From positions 181,681 to 245,680 of the forward strand of contig NZ_FRBU01000001.1 of NCBI RefSeq assembly GCF_900142695.1: a DNA stretch of 64,000 nucleotides. The letters run 5' to 3'. This DNA comes from Flavobacterium xanthum (GTDB lineage: Bacteria; Bacteroidota; Bacteroidia; Flavobacteriales; Flavobacteriaceae). A program made the translations under genes and the position numbers. The notes under the pieces were generated by a model that did not search any database, had not been told where the DNA came from, and saw nothing but the letters and a program-made list of their open reading frames with translations. This document shows, piece by piece, positions 51,180 through 59,995 of this stretch (positions are counted from its first letter, which is position 1; every line of letters begins with the position of its first letter).

Positions 51180-51967
51180 AAGTAAATACGCTACAAGAAA
51201 GTGAAATAATTGAAATACTAATTTATAGTTGTGTCGTTTTTCTTTTAATGGGATTGGTTTTAGTCTTATTTTTCTATTTTTCGAGAAAGAAAATCATTCA
51301 AAAGGAATTAGAAAAAAAGGATTTAGAAATTCAGTATCAAAAAGAACTTTTAAGTGCCGTTATTATTACTCAGGAAGAGGAACGCAAGCGTATTGCACAA
51401 GATTTGCATGATGACATCAGCTCAAAACTGAATATTGTTTCACTGAACTCTCATTTATTGACCACGCCTAATTTATCTTCAAACGAGATTCATGAAATTA
51501 CAGCAAACATTATCAATCTCACTGGGAAAGCTTTAGATAACTCAAGAAAAATTGCGCACGGCTTATTGCCTCCCGTTTTAGAAAAATTTGGACTTCATGC
51601 CGGTGTCGAAGAATTATGTTTGGAGTTTAGCAGTTCTAAAGCTGTAAAAGTAAATTATGAAAACAAAACTACATTTGATATCAGAGACATTGATAGACAA
51701 TTGCACGTTTTTAGAATTTTGCAAGAGCTAATGAATAATTCACTTCGACATGGAAAAGCCAATAGTATCGCTGTTCTTTTTGAAGAAAGTAATGGTGTCA
51801 AAAAATGTACTTATTCAGATAATGGAATTGGTTTTGAAATGAAATCCGACGCAAATAAAAAGGGCTTAGGAATGAAAAATATAGAAAGCAGAATTACTTT
51901 TTTAAATGGTAAAATGACCTTGGAGTCAGCAATAAACAAAGGAGTTTCGGTAGTTTTTAATTTTTAA
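51176..51967 (+). CDS. Sensor histidine kinase, HisKA_3 type
   Basis: A 263-residue kinase. One transmembrane helix (VVFLLMGLVLVLFFYF, about 16-33), a short coiled coil, then the dimerisation motif EEERKRIAQDLHDDISSKLN with the phosphorylated His near 78, and a HATPase_c domain with QELMNNSLRHGKAN (N box), YSDNGIGFEM (G1) and KGLGMKNIESRI (G2). There is no periplasmic sensor, so input must come from another protein, probably the membrane protein encoded just before it. The response regulator follows after 2 bases. Confidence 0.93.
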   Translation: MKVNTLQESEIIEILIYSCVVFLLMGLVLVLFFYFSRKKIIQKELEKKDLEIQYQKELLSAVIITQEEERKRIAQDLHDDISSKLNIVSLNSHLLTTPNLSSNEIHEITANIINLTGKALDNSRKIAHGLLPPVLEKFGLHAGVEELCLEFSSSKAVKVNYENKTTFDIRDIDRQLHVFRILQELMNNSLRHGKANSIAVLFEESNGVKKCTYSDNGIGFEMKSDANKKGLGMKNIESRITFLNGKMTLESAINKGVSVVFNF

Positions 51968-51969
51968 AA

Positions 51970-52638
51970 ATGAATAAAACGATAAAAATAATACTGGTGG
52001 ATGATGAGATTCTTTTTAGAAAGGGAATTTCATTTTTGTTGAGTCGTGAAAAAAATATTGATATTATTTTTGAAGCTGCTGATGGAGAAGAACTAATTGA
52101 TTTTCTTCAAAACAACAGAAATAATCATCCAGACATTATAATCATGGACTTAAAAATGCCAGGAATAAATGGTGTTGAAGCGACAAAGATTATACATGCG
52201 GAATTTCCAAAGCTTAAAATTATTGCTTTAACGAGTTATAATTCTAAATCTTTCGTTGCAAATATGATAGATGTAGGTGCTGTTTCCTATCTAATAAAGA
52301 ACGCGACACCTTTGGAATTGATAACTACTATAAATGAGGTTGCCTTAAAAGGATTTTATTACACAGATGATGTCATGAAAATTATCCAAGATGATGTCCT
52401 GACCTCCAAAAAGACAAAAAGTATTTTTGATAATAACTTTCTAACTACTCGAGAGATGGATGTGCTTAAACTCATTTGCTCTCAAAAAAGTACAATTGAA
52501 ATTGCAGAAGACCTTTTTATAAGCCCACGGACCGTAGAAGGACATCGGAATAATCTACTATTGAAAACCGAATCCAGAAATATAGCCGGATTAGTAGTCT
52601 ATGCGGTTCAAAATGAAATTATGGTATTTGATCTTTAA
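51970..52638 (+). CDS. LuxR/NarL-type response regulator
   Basis: A 222-residue regulator. The receiver has the acidic pocket (ILVDDE), the phosphorylated Asp in IIMDLKMPG near 57, Thr/Ser in ALTSYNSKS and Lys in LIKNATP. The C-terminal LuxR domain reads LTTREMDVLKLICSQKSTIE and ISPRTVEGHRNNLL, a full DNA-binding HTH. It is the natural partner of the kinase encoded 2 bases upstream. The gene unit ends without a strong hairpin, facing the DUF547 gene on the other strand. Confidence 0.93.
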   Translation: MNKTIKIILVDDEILFRKGISFLLSREKNIDIIFEAADGEELIDFLQNNRNNHPDIIIMDLKMPGINGVEATKIIHAEFPKLKIIALTSYNSKSFVANMIDVGAVSYLIKNATPLELITTINEVALKGFYYTDDVMKIIQDDVLTSKKTKSIFDNNFLTTREMDVLKLICSQKSTIEIAEDLFISPRTVEGHRNNLLLKTESRNIAGLVVYAVQNEIMVFDL

Positions 52639-52678
52639 TAGTAGGAGTTAAAAAATAGTGTTGTTCCAGAAAAATAAG

Positions 52679-53359
52679 TTAAGATACATTGCCGATTTTT
52701 TCTATTTTTTCTGTGTTTTTGAACTGTATTGTATATCCTTTAAAGTCCGTTTTTAAAGTCCTTCTTAATAAGTTTTTAACTGCGCTCATTCCACCAAAAT
52801 CACGAAAATATAACAATAAAAATTTTGATGTTCTAACTAATTTCAAGGTAGAATCCATTTGAGTTTCTGAGTGAATGAAATCGTGGGTAACCTGTTTTAA
52901 CTGTTTTTCTATATTTTCACAATCATAATAGTCAATTAAAGTATTTTCTAATGTAATACTCCGTAATGCAAAGTGAATTCGGTAGTCTAACTGATTTACA
53001 GATAGCATTTTTATTGCATTAGAGTAAAATGGATTGGTAAAAAATCCAAATCCTAGTTTAAATTTTAATTTCCGTAAAATACCATGCTCAATATCATCTA
53101 ATGAAAATTGAGATCGTGCAATTTTTATTCTTTTCCATTTATAGATAGAGAGATGATCTGGCGTATCTTTTGAAATAATGAGGTAAAACGCATTATAAAT
53201 ATTAATCCAAAAAGTCTTTTTCAAATCATCAGTGTCTAAACTCTTCTCTAGTTTGGATTGCCGAATATAAAAGAGTTGTCTTCTCAGCGAACTTGTATCT
53301 TCCTGAGATTTAGCAATCAGTAGAATTTCCTGTAACAGAGAAGTATGATAATTTTTCAA
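52679..53359 (-). CDS. DUF547 domain protein
   Basis: A 226-residue protein. DUF547 landmarks are KKTFWINIYNAFYLIISK, LDDIEHGILRKLKFK and LDYRIHFALRSITLENTLID. There is no signal peptide, unlike many DUF547 proteins, which are exported. The family may be related to papain-like or transglutaminase-type folds, but no activity is established. It stands alone, convergent with the response regulator gene and close to a tiny membrane protein gene upstream. Confidence 0.85.
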   Translation of the reverse strand: MKNYHTSLLQEILLIAKSQEDTSSLRRQLFYIRQSKLEKSLDTDDLKKTFWINIYNAFYLIISKDTPDHLSIYKWKRIKIARSQFSLDDIEHGILRKLKFKLGFGFFTNPFYSNAIKMLSVNQLDYRIHFALRSITLENTLIDYYDCENIEKQLKQVTHDFIHSETQMDSTLKLVRTSKFLLLYFRDFGGMSAVKNLLRRTLKTDFKGYTIQFKNTEKIEKIGNVS

Positions 53360-53380
53360 AATATTTTTTTTTTAAATCAA

Positions 53381-53521
53381 CTATAAACTAAGTTGTTGAT
53401 AGCAAAGAGTGTAAAAGAGGATGATGAGAATTACTAAAAAACATAATCCTATTTTTTTTAATACATTCATAAGATTTAACGGGTCGTTGTTTTCGTTTGA
53501 ATTCATTGTTAAATATTTCAT
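53381..53521 (-). CDS. Small single-pass membrane protein (46 aa)
   Basis: An open frame of 47 codons with a polar start (MKYLTMNSNENNDPLN) and a hydrophobic helix (IGLCFLVILIILFYTL). An inner ATG, MNSNEN, is an alternative start. It is 21 bases upstream of the DUF547 gene on the same strand, so it could be cotranscribed. No family is recognised. Confidence 0.45.
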   Translation of the reverse strand: MKYLTMNSNENNDPLNLMNVLKKIGLCFLVILIILFYTLCYQQLSL

Positions 53522-53636
53522 GGTGGATGATTAAGGGATATCTGCAAATTTATATTTTAGATATAGTTTGGCTATGCGTATTTTTACGTGTTTTTACTTT
53601 TAAAGTCGCTTTAATAGTTGATTTAAAAGTTAAATT

Positions 53637-53669
53637 TTGATTATTTGAAGCACGTACTTTCTATCTTTG
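53637..53669 (+). promoter_or_regulatory. Promoter of the cyanophycin-locus secreted gene
   Basis: TTG at 53637-53639 and TATCTTTG at 53662-53669, spaced by 22 bases, match the Bacteroidota -33/-7 pattern. The expected start point is about 15 bases before the ATG at 53691. Confidence 0.55.
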
Positions 53670-53690
53670 ATTTATATAAACTATTCTACT

Positions 53691-54950
53691 ATGTTCAAAA
53701 AAATTATATGTCTTTTAGTTTTTCTATCGGTAATAGCTGCTAAAGCCTCTTTTCTTTTGGTTCCAATGGATGAAAGTACGCAGCAAAATCACTTAAAAGC
53801 ATATGGGATTACCTTTTGGTGTTTGGAGAAGAATTACAAAGCGAGCTGGTTACTAAATTACCGCGGTGGATCTTTTTTGCTTCCTGATGCCATGGAAATT
53901 CGAAAGGAATGCCAGATTCGGGGAGTTAGTTTTGAGATTATCTCAGATGCAGAACAAGTTTTAATATCAAATGAAATCGCTAGTCCTTCACAGAATATGG
54001 AATCCGTAGTATTGGAAAAAGCACCTAAAATTGCTGTGTATACACCCAAGGGAAAACAACCTTGGGATGATGCAGTCACATTAGTTTTGACCTATGCCGA
54101 AATTCCTTTTACCCCTATATATGATGAGGAAGTGTTGAGCGAGCAGCTTTTACTTTACGATTGGTTGCATTTGCATCACGAAGATTTTACAGGACAATAT
54201 GGAAAGTTTTATGGGGCTTATAAAAATGTGCCATGGTATATCGAGCAAAAGAAAGAGTCCGAATCATTGGCTACGAAATTAGGCTACTCAAAAGTATCGC
54301 ACGAAAAAGGAGCTGTAGCCAAGAAAATTAGAGATTTTGTAATTGGAGGAGGATTCATGTTTGCTATGTGTTCTGCAACGGATAGTTTTGATATCTCTTT
54401 AGCTGCAGATGGTGTTGATATTTGTGAAGCCATGTTTGATGGAGATCCAAGTGAGGGAAATTACCAAGCTAAAATGAACTATGGTAGTTCTTTTGCCTTC
54501 AAAGATTTTACTTTGGAAAGAAGGCCTGAGCAATATGAATTTTCGGATATTGATATGACTTCAAAAAGGCGAGTACCAATGGAGAAGGATTATTTTACTT
54601 TGATGGAATTTTCTGCAAAGTGGGACCCAATTCCAAGTATGTTGTGTCAGAATCACACCCAGTTGGTGAAAGGATTCATGGGACAAACTACTGCATTTGA
54701 TGCTTCTTTAATAAAGTCCAATGTGCTGTTGATGGGTACTTGCGAGCTGAATGGTGAGGCACGTTACATTCATGGCCAAAAAGGGAAAGGCATGTTCACC
54801 TTTTATGGAGGACATGATCCAGAGGATTTTCAACACCAAGTTGGCGATGCACCCACAGTTTTAGATCTGCATGCTAACTCACCGGGTTATCGCTTGATTT
54901 TAAATAATGTTCTGTTTCCAGCTGCTAGAAAGAAAAAGTTGAAAACGTAG
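53691..54950 (+). CDS. Secreted protein usually named asparagine synthetase B, cyanophycin-associated
   Basis: A 419-residue protein starting MFKKIICLLVFLSVIAAKAS, a signal peptide. It has none of the features of AsnB: no Cys2 glutaminase start and no SGGxDS pyrophosphatase loop. Conserved-looking segments are LHLHHEDFTGQYG, AMCSATDSFDISLAADGVD, GTCELNGEARYIHG and FTFYGGHDPED. The common database label is therefore doubtful. It is next to cyanophycin synthetase (convergent) and in the same locus as cyanophycinase and isoaspartyl peptidase, so a role in handling cyanophycin or Asp-Arg products outside the cytoplasm is conceivable. Real function unknown. Confidence 0.7.
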   Translation: MFKKIICLLVFLSVIAAKASFLLVPMDESTQQNHLKAYGITFWCLEKNYKASWLLNYRGGSFLLPDAMEIRKECQIRGVSFEIISDAEQVLISNEIASPSQNMESVVLEKAPKIAVYTPKGKQPWDDAVTLVLTYAEIPFTPIYDEEVLSEQLLLYDWLHLHHEDFTGQYGKFYGAYKNVPWYIEQKKESESLATKLGYSKVSHEKGAVAKKIRDFVIGGGFMFAMCSATDSFDISLAADGVDICEAMFDGDPSEGNYQAKMNYGSSFAFKDFTLERRPEQYEFSDIDMTSKRRVPMEKDYFTLMEFSAKWDPIPSMLCQNHTQLVKGFMGQTTAFDASLIKSNVLLMGTCELNGEARYIHGQKGKGMFTFYGGHDPEDFQHQVGDAPTVLDLHANSPGYRLILNNVLFPAARKKKLKT

Positions 54951-55091
54951 TATGTAAAATAAAATAGTAATGTTGCGTTTTTAATTTTTGGTGAAAGCGA
55001 AATGTTCCGCCAGTAAAATTGGCAAAAATGCCAGCAGGCTAGTTTCAGAATGAAAGCATTAAATAATAGTTTACCATGCTAATTTTAAAAA

Positions 55092-55119
55092 TAAAAGCGA
55101 CTTTTCACAGTCGCTTTTA
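55092..55119. terminator. Bidirectional terminator between convergent genes
   Basis: AAAAGCGACT and AGTCGCTTTT pair over six bases with A and T on both sides, between the secreted protein gene and cphA. Confidence 0.82.
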
Positions 55120-55138
55120 TTGGTAATAAGGAATTCTT

Positions 55139-57763
55139 TTAAATAATTCCGTGCTCGTTTTCTTTGTCTAAATATTCTTGTACGATTTCAATTGCGTTGG
55201 CAACTACGTCGCTCAAAGCGGTAATAAAACTTCCTTCCTCAGCACTATTTATGGCGTGTTTAATGGCTTCCGTCTCTTTGGGAATTATCTCATAGGTTAC
55301 TGATTTTCCAGAACTCTTTATTCCTTCTAAAATTAATTCTATAATCTCGTCTTCTGTTCTTCCTCTCAGGTATTTTTCTTGTCGGATGATAATGTGGTCA
55401 AACATTCGGGCTGCGATATTGGCACATTCTCTGATGTCCTCGTCACGTCGATCCCCAACACCAGCTATGATTCCAATTTTTTTGGTCGCATCTACACTTT
55501 GCAGGTATTCTTCAACACCTTTGTAGCCTGATGCATTGTGAGCAAAATCGATAAGGACTTTAAACTTTTTGAATTCAAAAATATTCATCCTTCCTGGAGT
55601 TTGTGCGGCACTTGGAATAAAAGTTTGTAGCGATAAACTAATATCTTCTGTTTTAAAACCCCATAAATAACTGGCTAAAGTTGCCGCAAGCACATTAGCG
55701 ATCATGAATTTTGCCTTTCCACCTAAAGTTAGTGGAACGTGAGTGGCGCGCTCAATTCGAATTTTCCATTCTCCTTTTTTGATAGTAATGTATCCGTTTT
55801 CATAAACGGCAACGGTTTTTCCTTCAGCACAAAGCTTTTTGATGAATTCACTGTCCTCATCCAAACTAAAATAAGCGACATTGCAGTTCAGGTCATTGCC
55901 TAATTTCACACAATGGGGATCATCACCGTTTAAAACAGCCCATCCATTTTTTCTGATACTTTTTACTACAGTGGCTTTTACTTTTGCCAAATCCTCTAAA
56001 GTATGGATGTCACTGATACCTAAATGATCTTCCTGAATATTAGTGATAACTCCAATGTCACAAAGACTAAAGCCCAAACCAGAACGCAGAATTCCGCCTC
56101 TCGCTGTTTCCAAAACGGCAAATTCTACTGTTGGATCTCGTAATATATATTCAGCACTAAGAGGTCCTGTAGTATCTCCTTTTTCCATCATGTGGTTTTG
56201 AACATAAATCCCATCTGAGGTAGTGAATCCTACTTTAAAACCATTATTTTTCACAATATGGGCTAAAAGTCGGGTGGTGGTGGTTTTACCATTCGTTCCT
56301 GTAACAGCAATAATAGGAATTCGACATGATTTTCCGGGGGGATACAGCATGTCAATTACTGGGGCGGCAACATTTCTAGGTAATCCTTCAGAAGGTGCGA
56401 GATGCATCCTAAACCCTGGAGCTGCATTGACTTCCAGAATTACACCACCATTTTCTTTTAAAGGTTGTGTTAGATTTTCAGCCATTATATCGACTCCACA
56501 AACATCGAGTCCAATTACTCTTGAAATTCTTTCAGCAAGAAAGATATTTTCCGGGTGCATCATATCAGTAACATCTACAGAAGTTCCACCAGTACTTAAA
56601 TTGGCAGTAGATTTTAGGAAAACAATTTCACCAATTCTTGGAATGGTTTCCAATGTATAGTTTAGTTTTTCCAATAAATCTTCAGTATCCCTGTCAACAT
56701 CGATTTGAGTCAATACATTTTCATGTCCATATCCTCTTCTTGGATCTAAATTAGTAGTCTCAATTAATTGCTGAATAGTATCCGTTCCATTTCCTATTAC
56801 ATGAGCAGGAACTCTTTTTGCGGCAGCCACGAGTTTATTATCGATAACCAATATTCTAAAATCGAAACCGGTTATGAACTTTTCGACAATAACACGTTTG
56901 CCATACACTTGTGCAAAAGACAACCCTGAAACAGCATCTTCCCAATTGGTAACATTTATAGATGCTCCTTTTCCATGATTACCATCCAAAGGTTTTAATA
57001 CAATGGGATAACCAATCTTTTTTATAGTTTCAGCCAGTCCTTCTTCGTCAGTACAAATGCTTCCATTGGCAACAGGAATAGAAGCCATGTCTAACATTTT
57101 TTTTGTTTGCTCTTTGTTACAAGCAATATCAACGGCAATGCTGCTGGTTTTACAGGTGATTGTTGCCTGAAAACGCATTTGATTAACTCCATATCCAAGT
57201 TGTACTAAAGAATTTGTTCCAAGACGTATCCAAGGTATATCTCTGGAAACAGCTTCTTCTACAATACTTCCCGTACTGGGTCCAAGTCGCACACGTTCGC
57301 GAATTTCACGCATTTTCTGCAAGTCGGCATTCAAATCATATTCTGTTCCTGCAATTAGGGCTTCGGCAATGGCAACTGATGATTCTGCAGCAAAGAGACC
57401 CACATTTTCTTCGGTATAACTAAAAACGACGTTGTATGTTCCAAGAGTTTTCGTTTCTCTAGTCCTTCCAAAACCGGTTTCCATTCCTGCAAGAGATTGA
57501 ATTTCAAGGGCAATATGTTCGATTACATGTCCCATCCAAGTCCCGCGTTCTACTCTTGAAAAGAAACCGCCACGGCAACCTTCAGAACAACGGTGTTCAA
57601 TCATTGAAGGAAACATAGCTTCAATTCGTTCTTTGAAACCGTCTATTTTATTGGTTGGAAATTGTTCCATTTCCTCCAAATCCAAACGCATTTGGATTAA
57701 TTTTTTTCTTTGAATACTCCAGATATTCGGGCCACGAAGGGCTTGTACTTTGATTATTTTCAT
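55139..57763 (-). CDS. cphA: Cyanophycin synthetase
   Basis: An 874-residue CphA of the expected size. It polymerises Asp and Arg to cyanophycin with two ATP-dependent steps. The N-terminal domain includes GFGRTRETKTLGTYNVVF-like sequence; the ATP-grasp domain reads KKIGYPIVLKPLDGNHGKGAS (near 245-265) and GGVILEVNAAPGFRMHLAP; the Mur ligase-like domain begins IPIIAVTGTNGKTTTTRLLA (near 480-500) with the P-loop and continues with NIQEDHLGISDI, AVLNGDDP and GRMNIFEFKKFKVLIDFAHN. It is divergent from cyanophycinase and convergent with the secreted protein gene. Storage of nitrogen and carbon is the implied role. Confidence 0.96.
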   Translation of the reverse strand: MKIIKVQALRGPNIWSIQRKKLIQMRLDLEEMEQFPTNKIDGFKERIEAMFPSMIEHRCSEGCRGGFFSRVERGTWMGHVIEHIALEIQSLAGMETGFGRTRETKTLGTYNVVFSYTEENVGLFAAESSVAIAEALIAGTEYDLNADLQKMREIRERVRLGPSTGSIVEEAVSRDIPWIRLGTNSLVQLGYGVNQMRFQATITCKTSSIAVDIACNKEQTKKMLDMASIPVANGSICTDEEGLAETIKKIGYPIVLKPLDGNHGKGASINVTNWEDAVSGLSFAQVYGKRVIVEKFITGFDFRILVIDNKLVAAAKRVPAHVIGNGTDTIQQLIETTNLDPRRGYGHENVLTQIDVDRDTEDLLEKLNYTLETIPRIGEIVFLKSTANLSTGGTSVDVTDMMHPENIFLAERISRVIGLDVCGVDIMAENLTQPLKENGGVILEVNAAPGFRMHLAPSEGLPRNVAAPVIDMLYPPGKSCRIPIIAVTGTNGKTTTTRLLAHIVKNNGFKVGFTTSDGIYVQNHMMEKGDTTGPLSAEYILRDPTVEFAVLETARGGILRSGLGFSLCDIGVITNIQEDHLGISDIHTLEDLAKVKATVVKSIRKNGWAVLNGDDPHCVKLGNDLNCNVAYFSLDEDSEFIKKLCAEGKTVAVYENGYITIKKGEWKIRIERATHVPLTLGGKAKFMIANVLAATLASYLWGFKTEDISLSLQTFIPSAAQTPGRMNIFEFKKFKVLIDFAHNASGYKGVEEYLQSVDATKKIGIIAGVGDRRDEDIRECANIAARMFDHIIIRQEKYLRGRTEDEIIELILEGIKSSGKSVTYEIIPKETEAIKHAINSAEEGSFITALSDVVANAIEIVQEYLDKENEHGII

Positions 57764-58208
57764 AAAATGGAAAAATTATTACTTATATAAAAAATGGTTG
57801 AATTTAGAAGTGTAGTTCCAAAGTATCAACCTGTATTGATTTGAAAAAAAGTAAAGTACATTCTATTCAATCCATCTAAATGCACTACACTGCTCCTAAA
57901 TTAAAGTTTTTTAGAATAGGAATCAAAATTTATTTTTAAAATCAAGTGAAACGCTTCGCGTGATTTGTTTAGCGTACCCCAATTGTTTTTTTTGAATGAA
58001 TTTTATGATTCAGGACTAATTCATAAAAAGTAAAATTTTACACGAGGTTAAATGCCTTTAAATTCAATGTCAAATCAAGTAATATAGGGCAGTAAATAAC
58101 GTAAAGACTGTCTAAGATACAATCTTTTGTAAGTGCTATCATTGCTAAATAATTAAAAAAAAACGCAACTTCAAAGGCTCTTTTTATCTTTTTGGTTATT
58201 TTTACCAA
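57764..58208. promoter_or_regulatory. Divergent promoter region between cphA and cyanophycinase
   Basis: 445 bases without a gene, the likely control region for both cyanophycin directions. A small inverted repeat TTGGT/ACCAA at 58192-58208 sits directly before the cyanophycinase start and could mask its ribosome site. GAAACGCTTCGCGTG at 57950 is locally G+C rich. I see no recognisable operator. Confidence 0.35.
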
Positions 58209-59081
58209 ATGAATATATTAGGAAAACTTATAATAATAGGTGGTGCGGTAGATAAAGGGAGTTTTACAGAAACCAATTTAGATAAAAATGCTGCAAACAA
58301 CTTAAACTTCTTTGAGGCTGGCATTTTAAAAAGAATCATAAATGAATCTAAACACAAAGAGAAATCACGGATAGAAATTATCACCACAGCTTCAGTTATA
58401 CCAAAGGAAATCGGTCCTGAATATGTGAAAGCATTCGAGTACTTGAATGCTAAGAACGTAGATATACTTACGATCGAGAGACGAGAGCAAGCTGCTGATG
58501 AAGAGGTTTTGGCTCGGTTAAAAGCAGCAGATATTGTGATGTTTACAGGAGGAGATCAATTGCGATTATCATCCATTCTTGGAGGGACTCCTTTTCATGA
58601 TATTTTATTGGATAAATACCATAATGAGGAATTTATTTATGCAGGAACTTCGGCTGGAGCTGCGGCAGCATCTAATAACATGATTTATCAAGGAAGTAGT
58701 TCAGAAGCTTTATTGAAAGGAGAAGTGAAAATCTCTAGTGGACTGGGATTAATAGATGGTGTGATTATCGACACCCATTTCGTTCAACGTGGCAGAATTG
58801 GCAGACTTTTTCAAGCTGTTGTTGGCAACCCTAGAATACTTGGAATAGGTCTTGGAGAAGATACGGGTTTGTTGATTACTAATAATCGAGAAATGGAAGC
58901 AATAGGTTCTGGCTTGGTCATTTTAGTTGATGGTCGCGAAATAAAAGATACTAATTTAACAAAAGTTGAATTAGGGCAGCCTATATCCATTTCACATTTA
59001 GTGACTCATGTTATGAGCAAATTTGATACTTATAACCTTGAAACGCATAAAATGCACATTCAATCCTCCCATTATTTGTAA
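58209..59081 (+). CDS. cphB: Cyanophycinase (peptidase family S51)
   Basis: A 290-residue serine peptidase that cuts cyanophycin to beta-Asp-Arg dipeptides. It has no signal peptide, so it is the intracellular type. Seen are GKLIIIGGAVDKGSF at the start, IVMFTGGDQLRLSSILGGTP, the nucleophile motif YAGTSAGAAAASN (Ser near residue 149), IIDTHFVQRGRIGRL and LGIGLGEDTGLLI. It precedes isoaspartyl peptidase by 37 bases on the same strand. Confidence 0.95.
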   Translation: MNILGKLIIIGGAVDKGSFTETNLDKNAANNLNFFEAGILKRIINESKHKEKSRIEIITTASVIPKEIGPEYVKAFEYLNAKNVDILTIERREQAADEEVLARLKAADIVMFTGGDQLRLSSILGGTPFHDILLDKYHNEEFIYAGTSAGAAAASNNMIYQGSSSEALLKGEVKISSGLGLIDGVIIDTHFVQRGRIGRLFQAVVGNPRILGIGLGEDTGLLITNNREMEAIGSGLVILVDGREIKDTNLTKVELGQPISISHLVTHVMSKFDTYNLETHKMHIQSSHYL

Positions 59082-59118
59082 TAGTTAAAAAGTACCGATT
59101 TAAAATTTTCAATCAATT

Positions 59119-59961
59119 ATGAAGCTAATTATTCATGGTGGTTTTTTTTCAGAATCATCAACCAACCCCGAAACTAAAGTTGCTAAACAAACAGCATTAG
59201 AACGAATTGTTAAAGATTCCTATGAATTTTTAAAATCACATTCAGCTTTAGAAACCGTAGTGCATGCCGTCACACTTCTCGAGGATGATGAGTTGTTTAA
59301 TGCGGGAACGGGTTCTCAAATACAAAGCGATGGGAAAATTAGGATGAGTGCCGCCATTATGAATGGCGATACGCAGAGAATGAGTGGTGTAATTAATATT
59401 GAAAAGGTTAAAAATCCAGTTCAGGTTGCTCAAATATTAATGCAATATGATGATAGAGTTTTGGGTGGAAGTGGCGCTACCAGTTTTGCAAGAGTACATG
59501 GTTTTCCTGCTTTTTCAACTGAAATTACACAACGTCGAGTGGAATATGAGGCGAAGCGTAAAGCAAATGGAATAGGAACGGTTGGATGTGTGGCTTTAGA
59601 TTCAAATAATAAAATTGCAGCAGCTACTTCAACAGGAGGTAAAGGTTTTGAAATTCCAGGTAGAATCTCCGACTCGGCAACTGTAGCAGGGAATTATGCG
59701 AATGCATTTTGTGGCGTAAGTTTAACAGGCGTAGGCGAAAATATCGTTAGTAATGCTACCGCAGCAAAAATTGTAACGCGCGTTTCAGATGGTTTTTCGT
59801 TACAGGAAGCCTTTACTAAAACTTTTAGCGAACTTAAACCCTATGATGGTTTTGCCGGAGCGATTGCAATTGATGGTCAGGGAAATATGTGGCATCAGGA
59901 TTCTCATCCTAGTATGGTTTTTGCCAGTTTTGATGGAGAAAATTTTGAAGTTTTCGACTAA
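59119..59961 (+). CDS. iaaA: Isoaspartyl peptidase / type 2 L-asparaginase (Ntn hydrolase)
   Basis: A 280-residue Ntn hydrolase that splits beta-Asp-X dipeptides, the second step of cyanophycin breakdown. The autocatalytic site is NGIGTVGCVALDSNN, with Thr near residue 154 becoming the N-terminal nucleophile; the upstream part has LFNAGTGSQIQSDGKIRMSA and the downstream STGGKGFEIPGRISDSATVAG with ligands for the alpha-amino group. It is shorter than the E. coli enzyme (about 320) because the loop before the cut site is short. It is cotranscribed with cyanophycinase. Confidence 0.93.
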   Translation: MKLIIHGGFFSESSTNPETKVAKQTALERIVKDSYEFLKSHSALETVVHAVTLLEDDELFNAGTGSQIQSDGKIRMSAAIMNGDTQRMSGVINIEKVKNPVQVAQILMQYDDRVLGGSGATSFARVHGFPAFSTEITQRRVEYEAKRKANGIGTVGCVALDSNNKIAAATSTGGKGFEIPGRISDSATVAGNYANAFCGVSLTGVGENIVSNATAAKIVTRVSDGFSLQEAFTKTFSELKPYDGFAGAIAIDGQGNMWHQDSHPSMVFASFDGENFEVFD

Positions 59962-59995
59962 TACTCTTTGTTTAAAGAGCGTTTTACGTAGTGTG

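Noticed and set aside
53691..54950. Asparagine synthetase B
   Set aside because: No Cys2 start, no SGGxDS motif, and a signal peptide is present.
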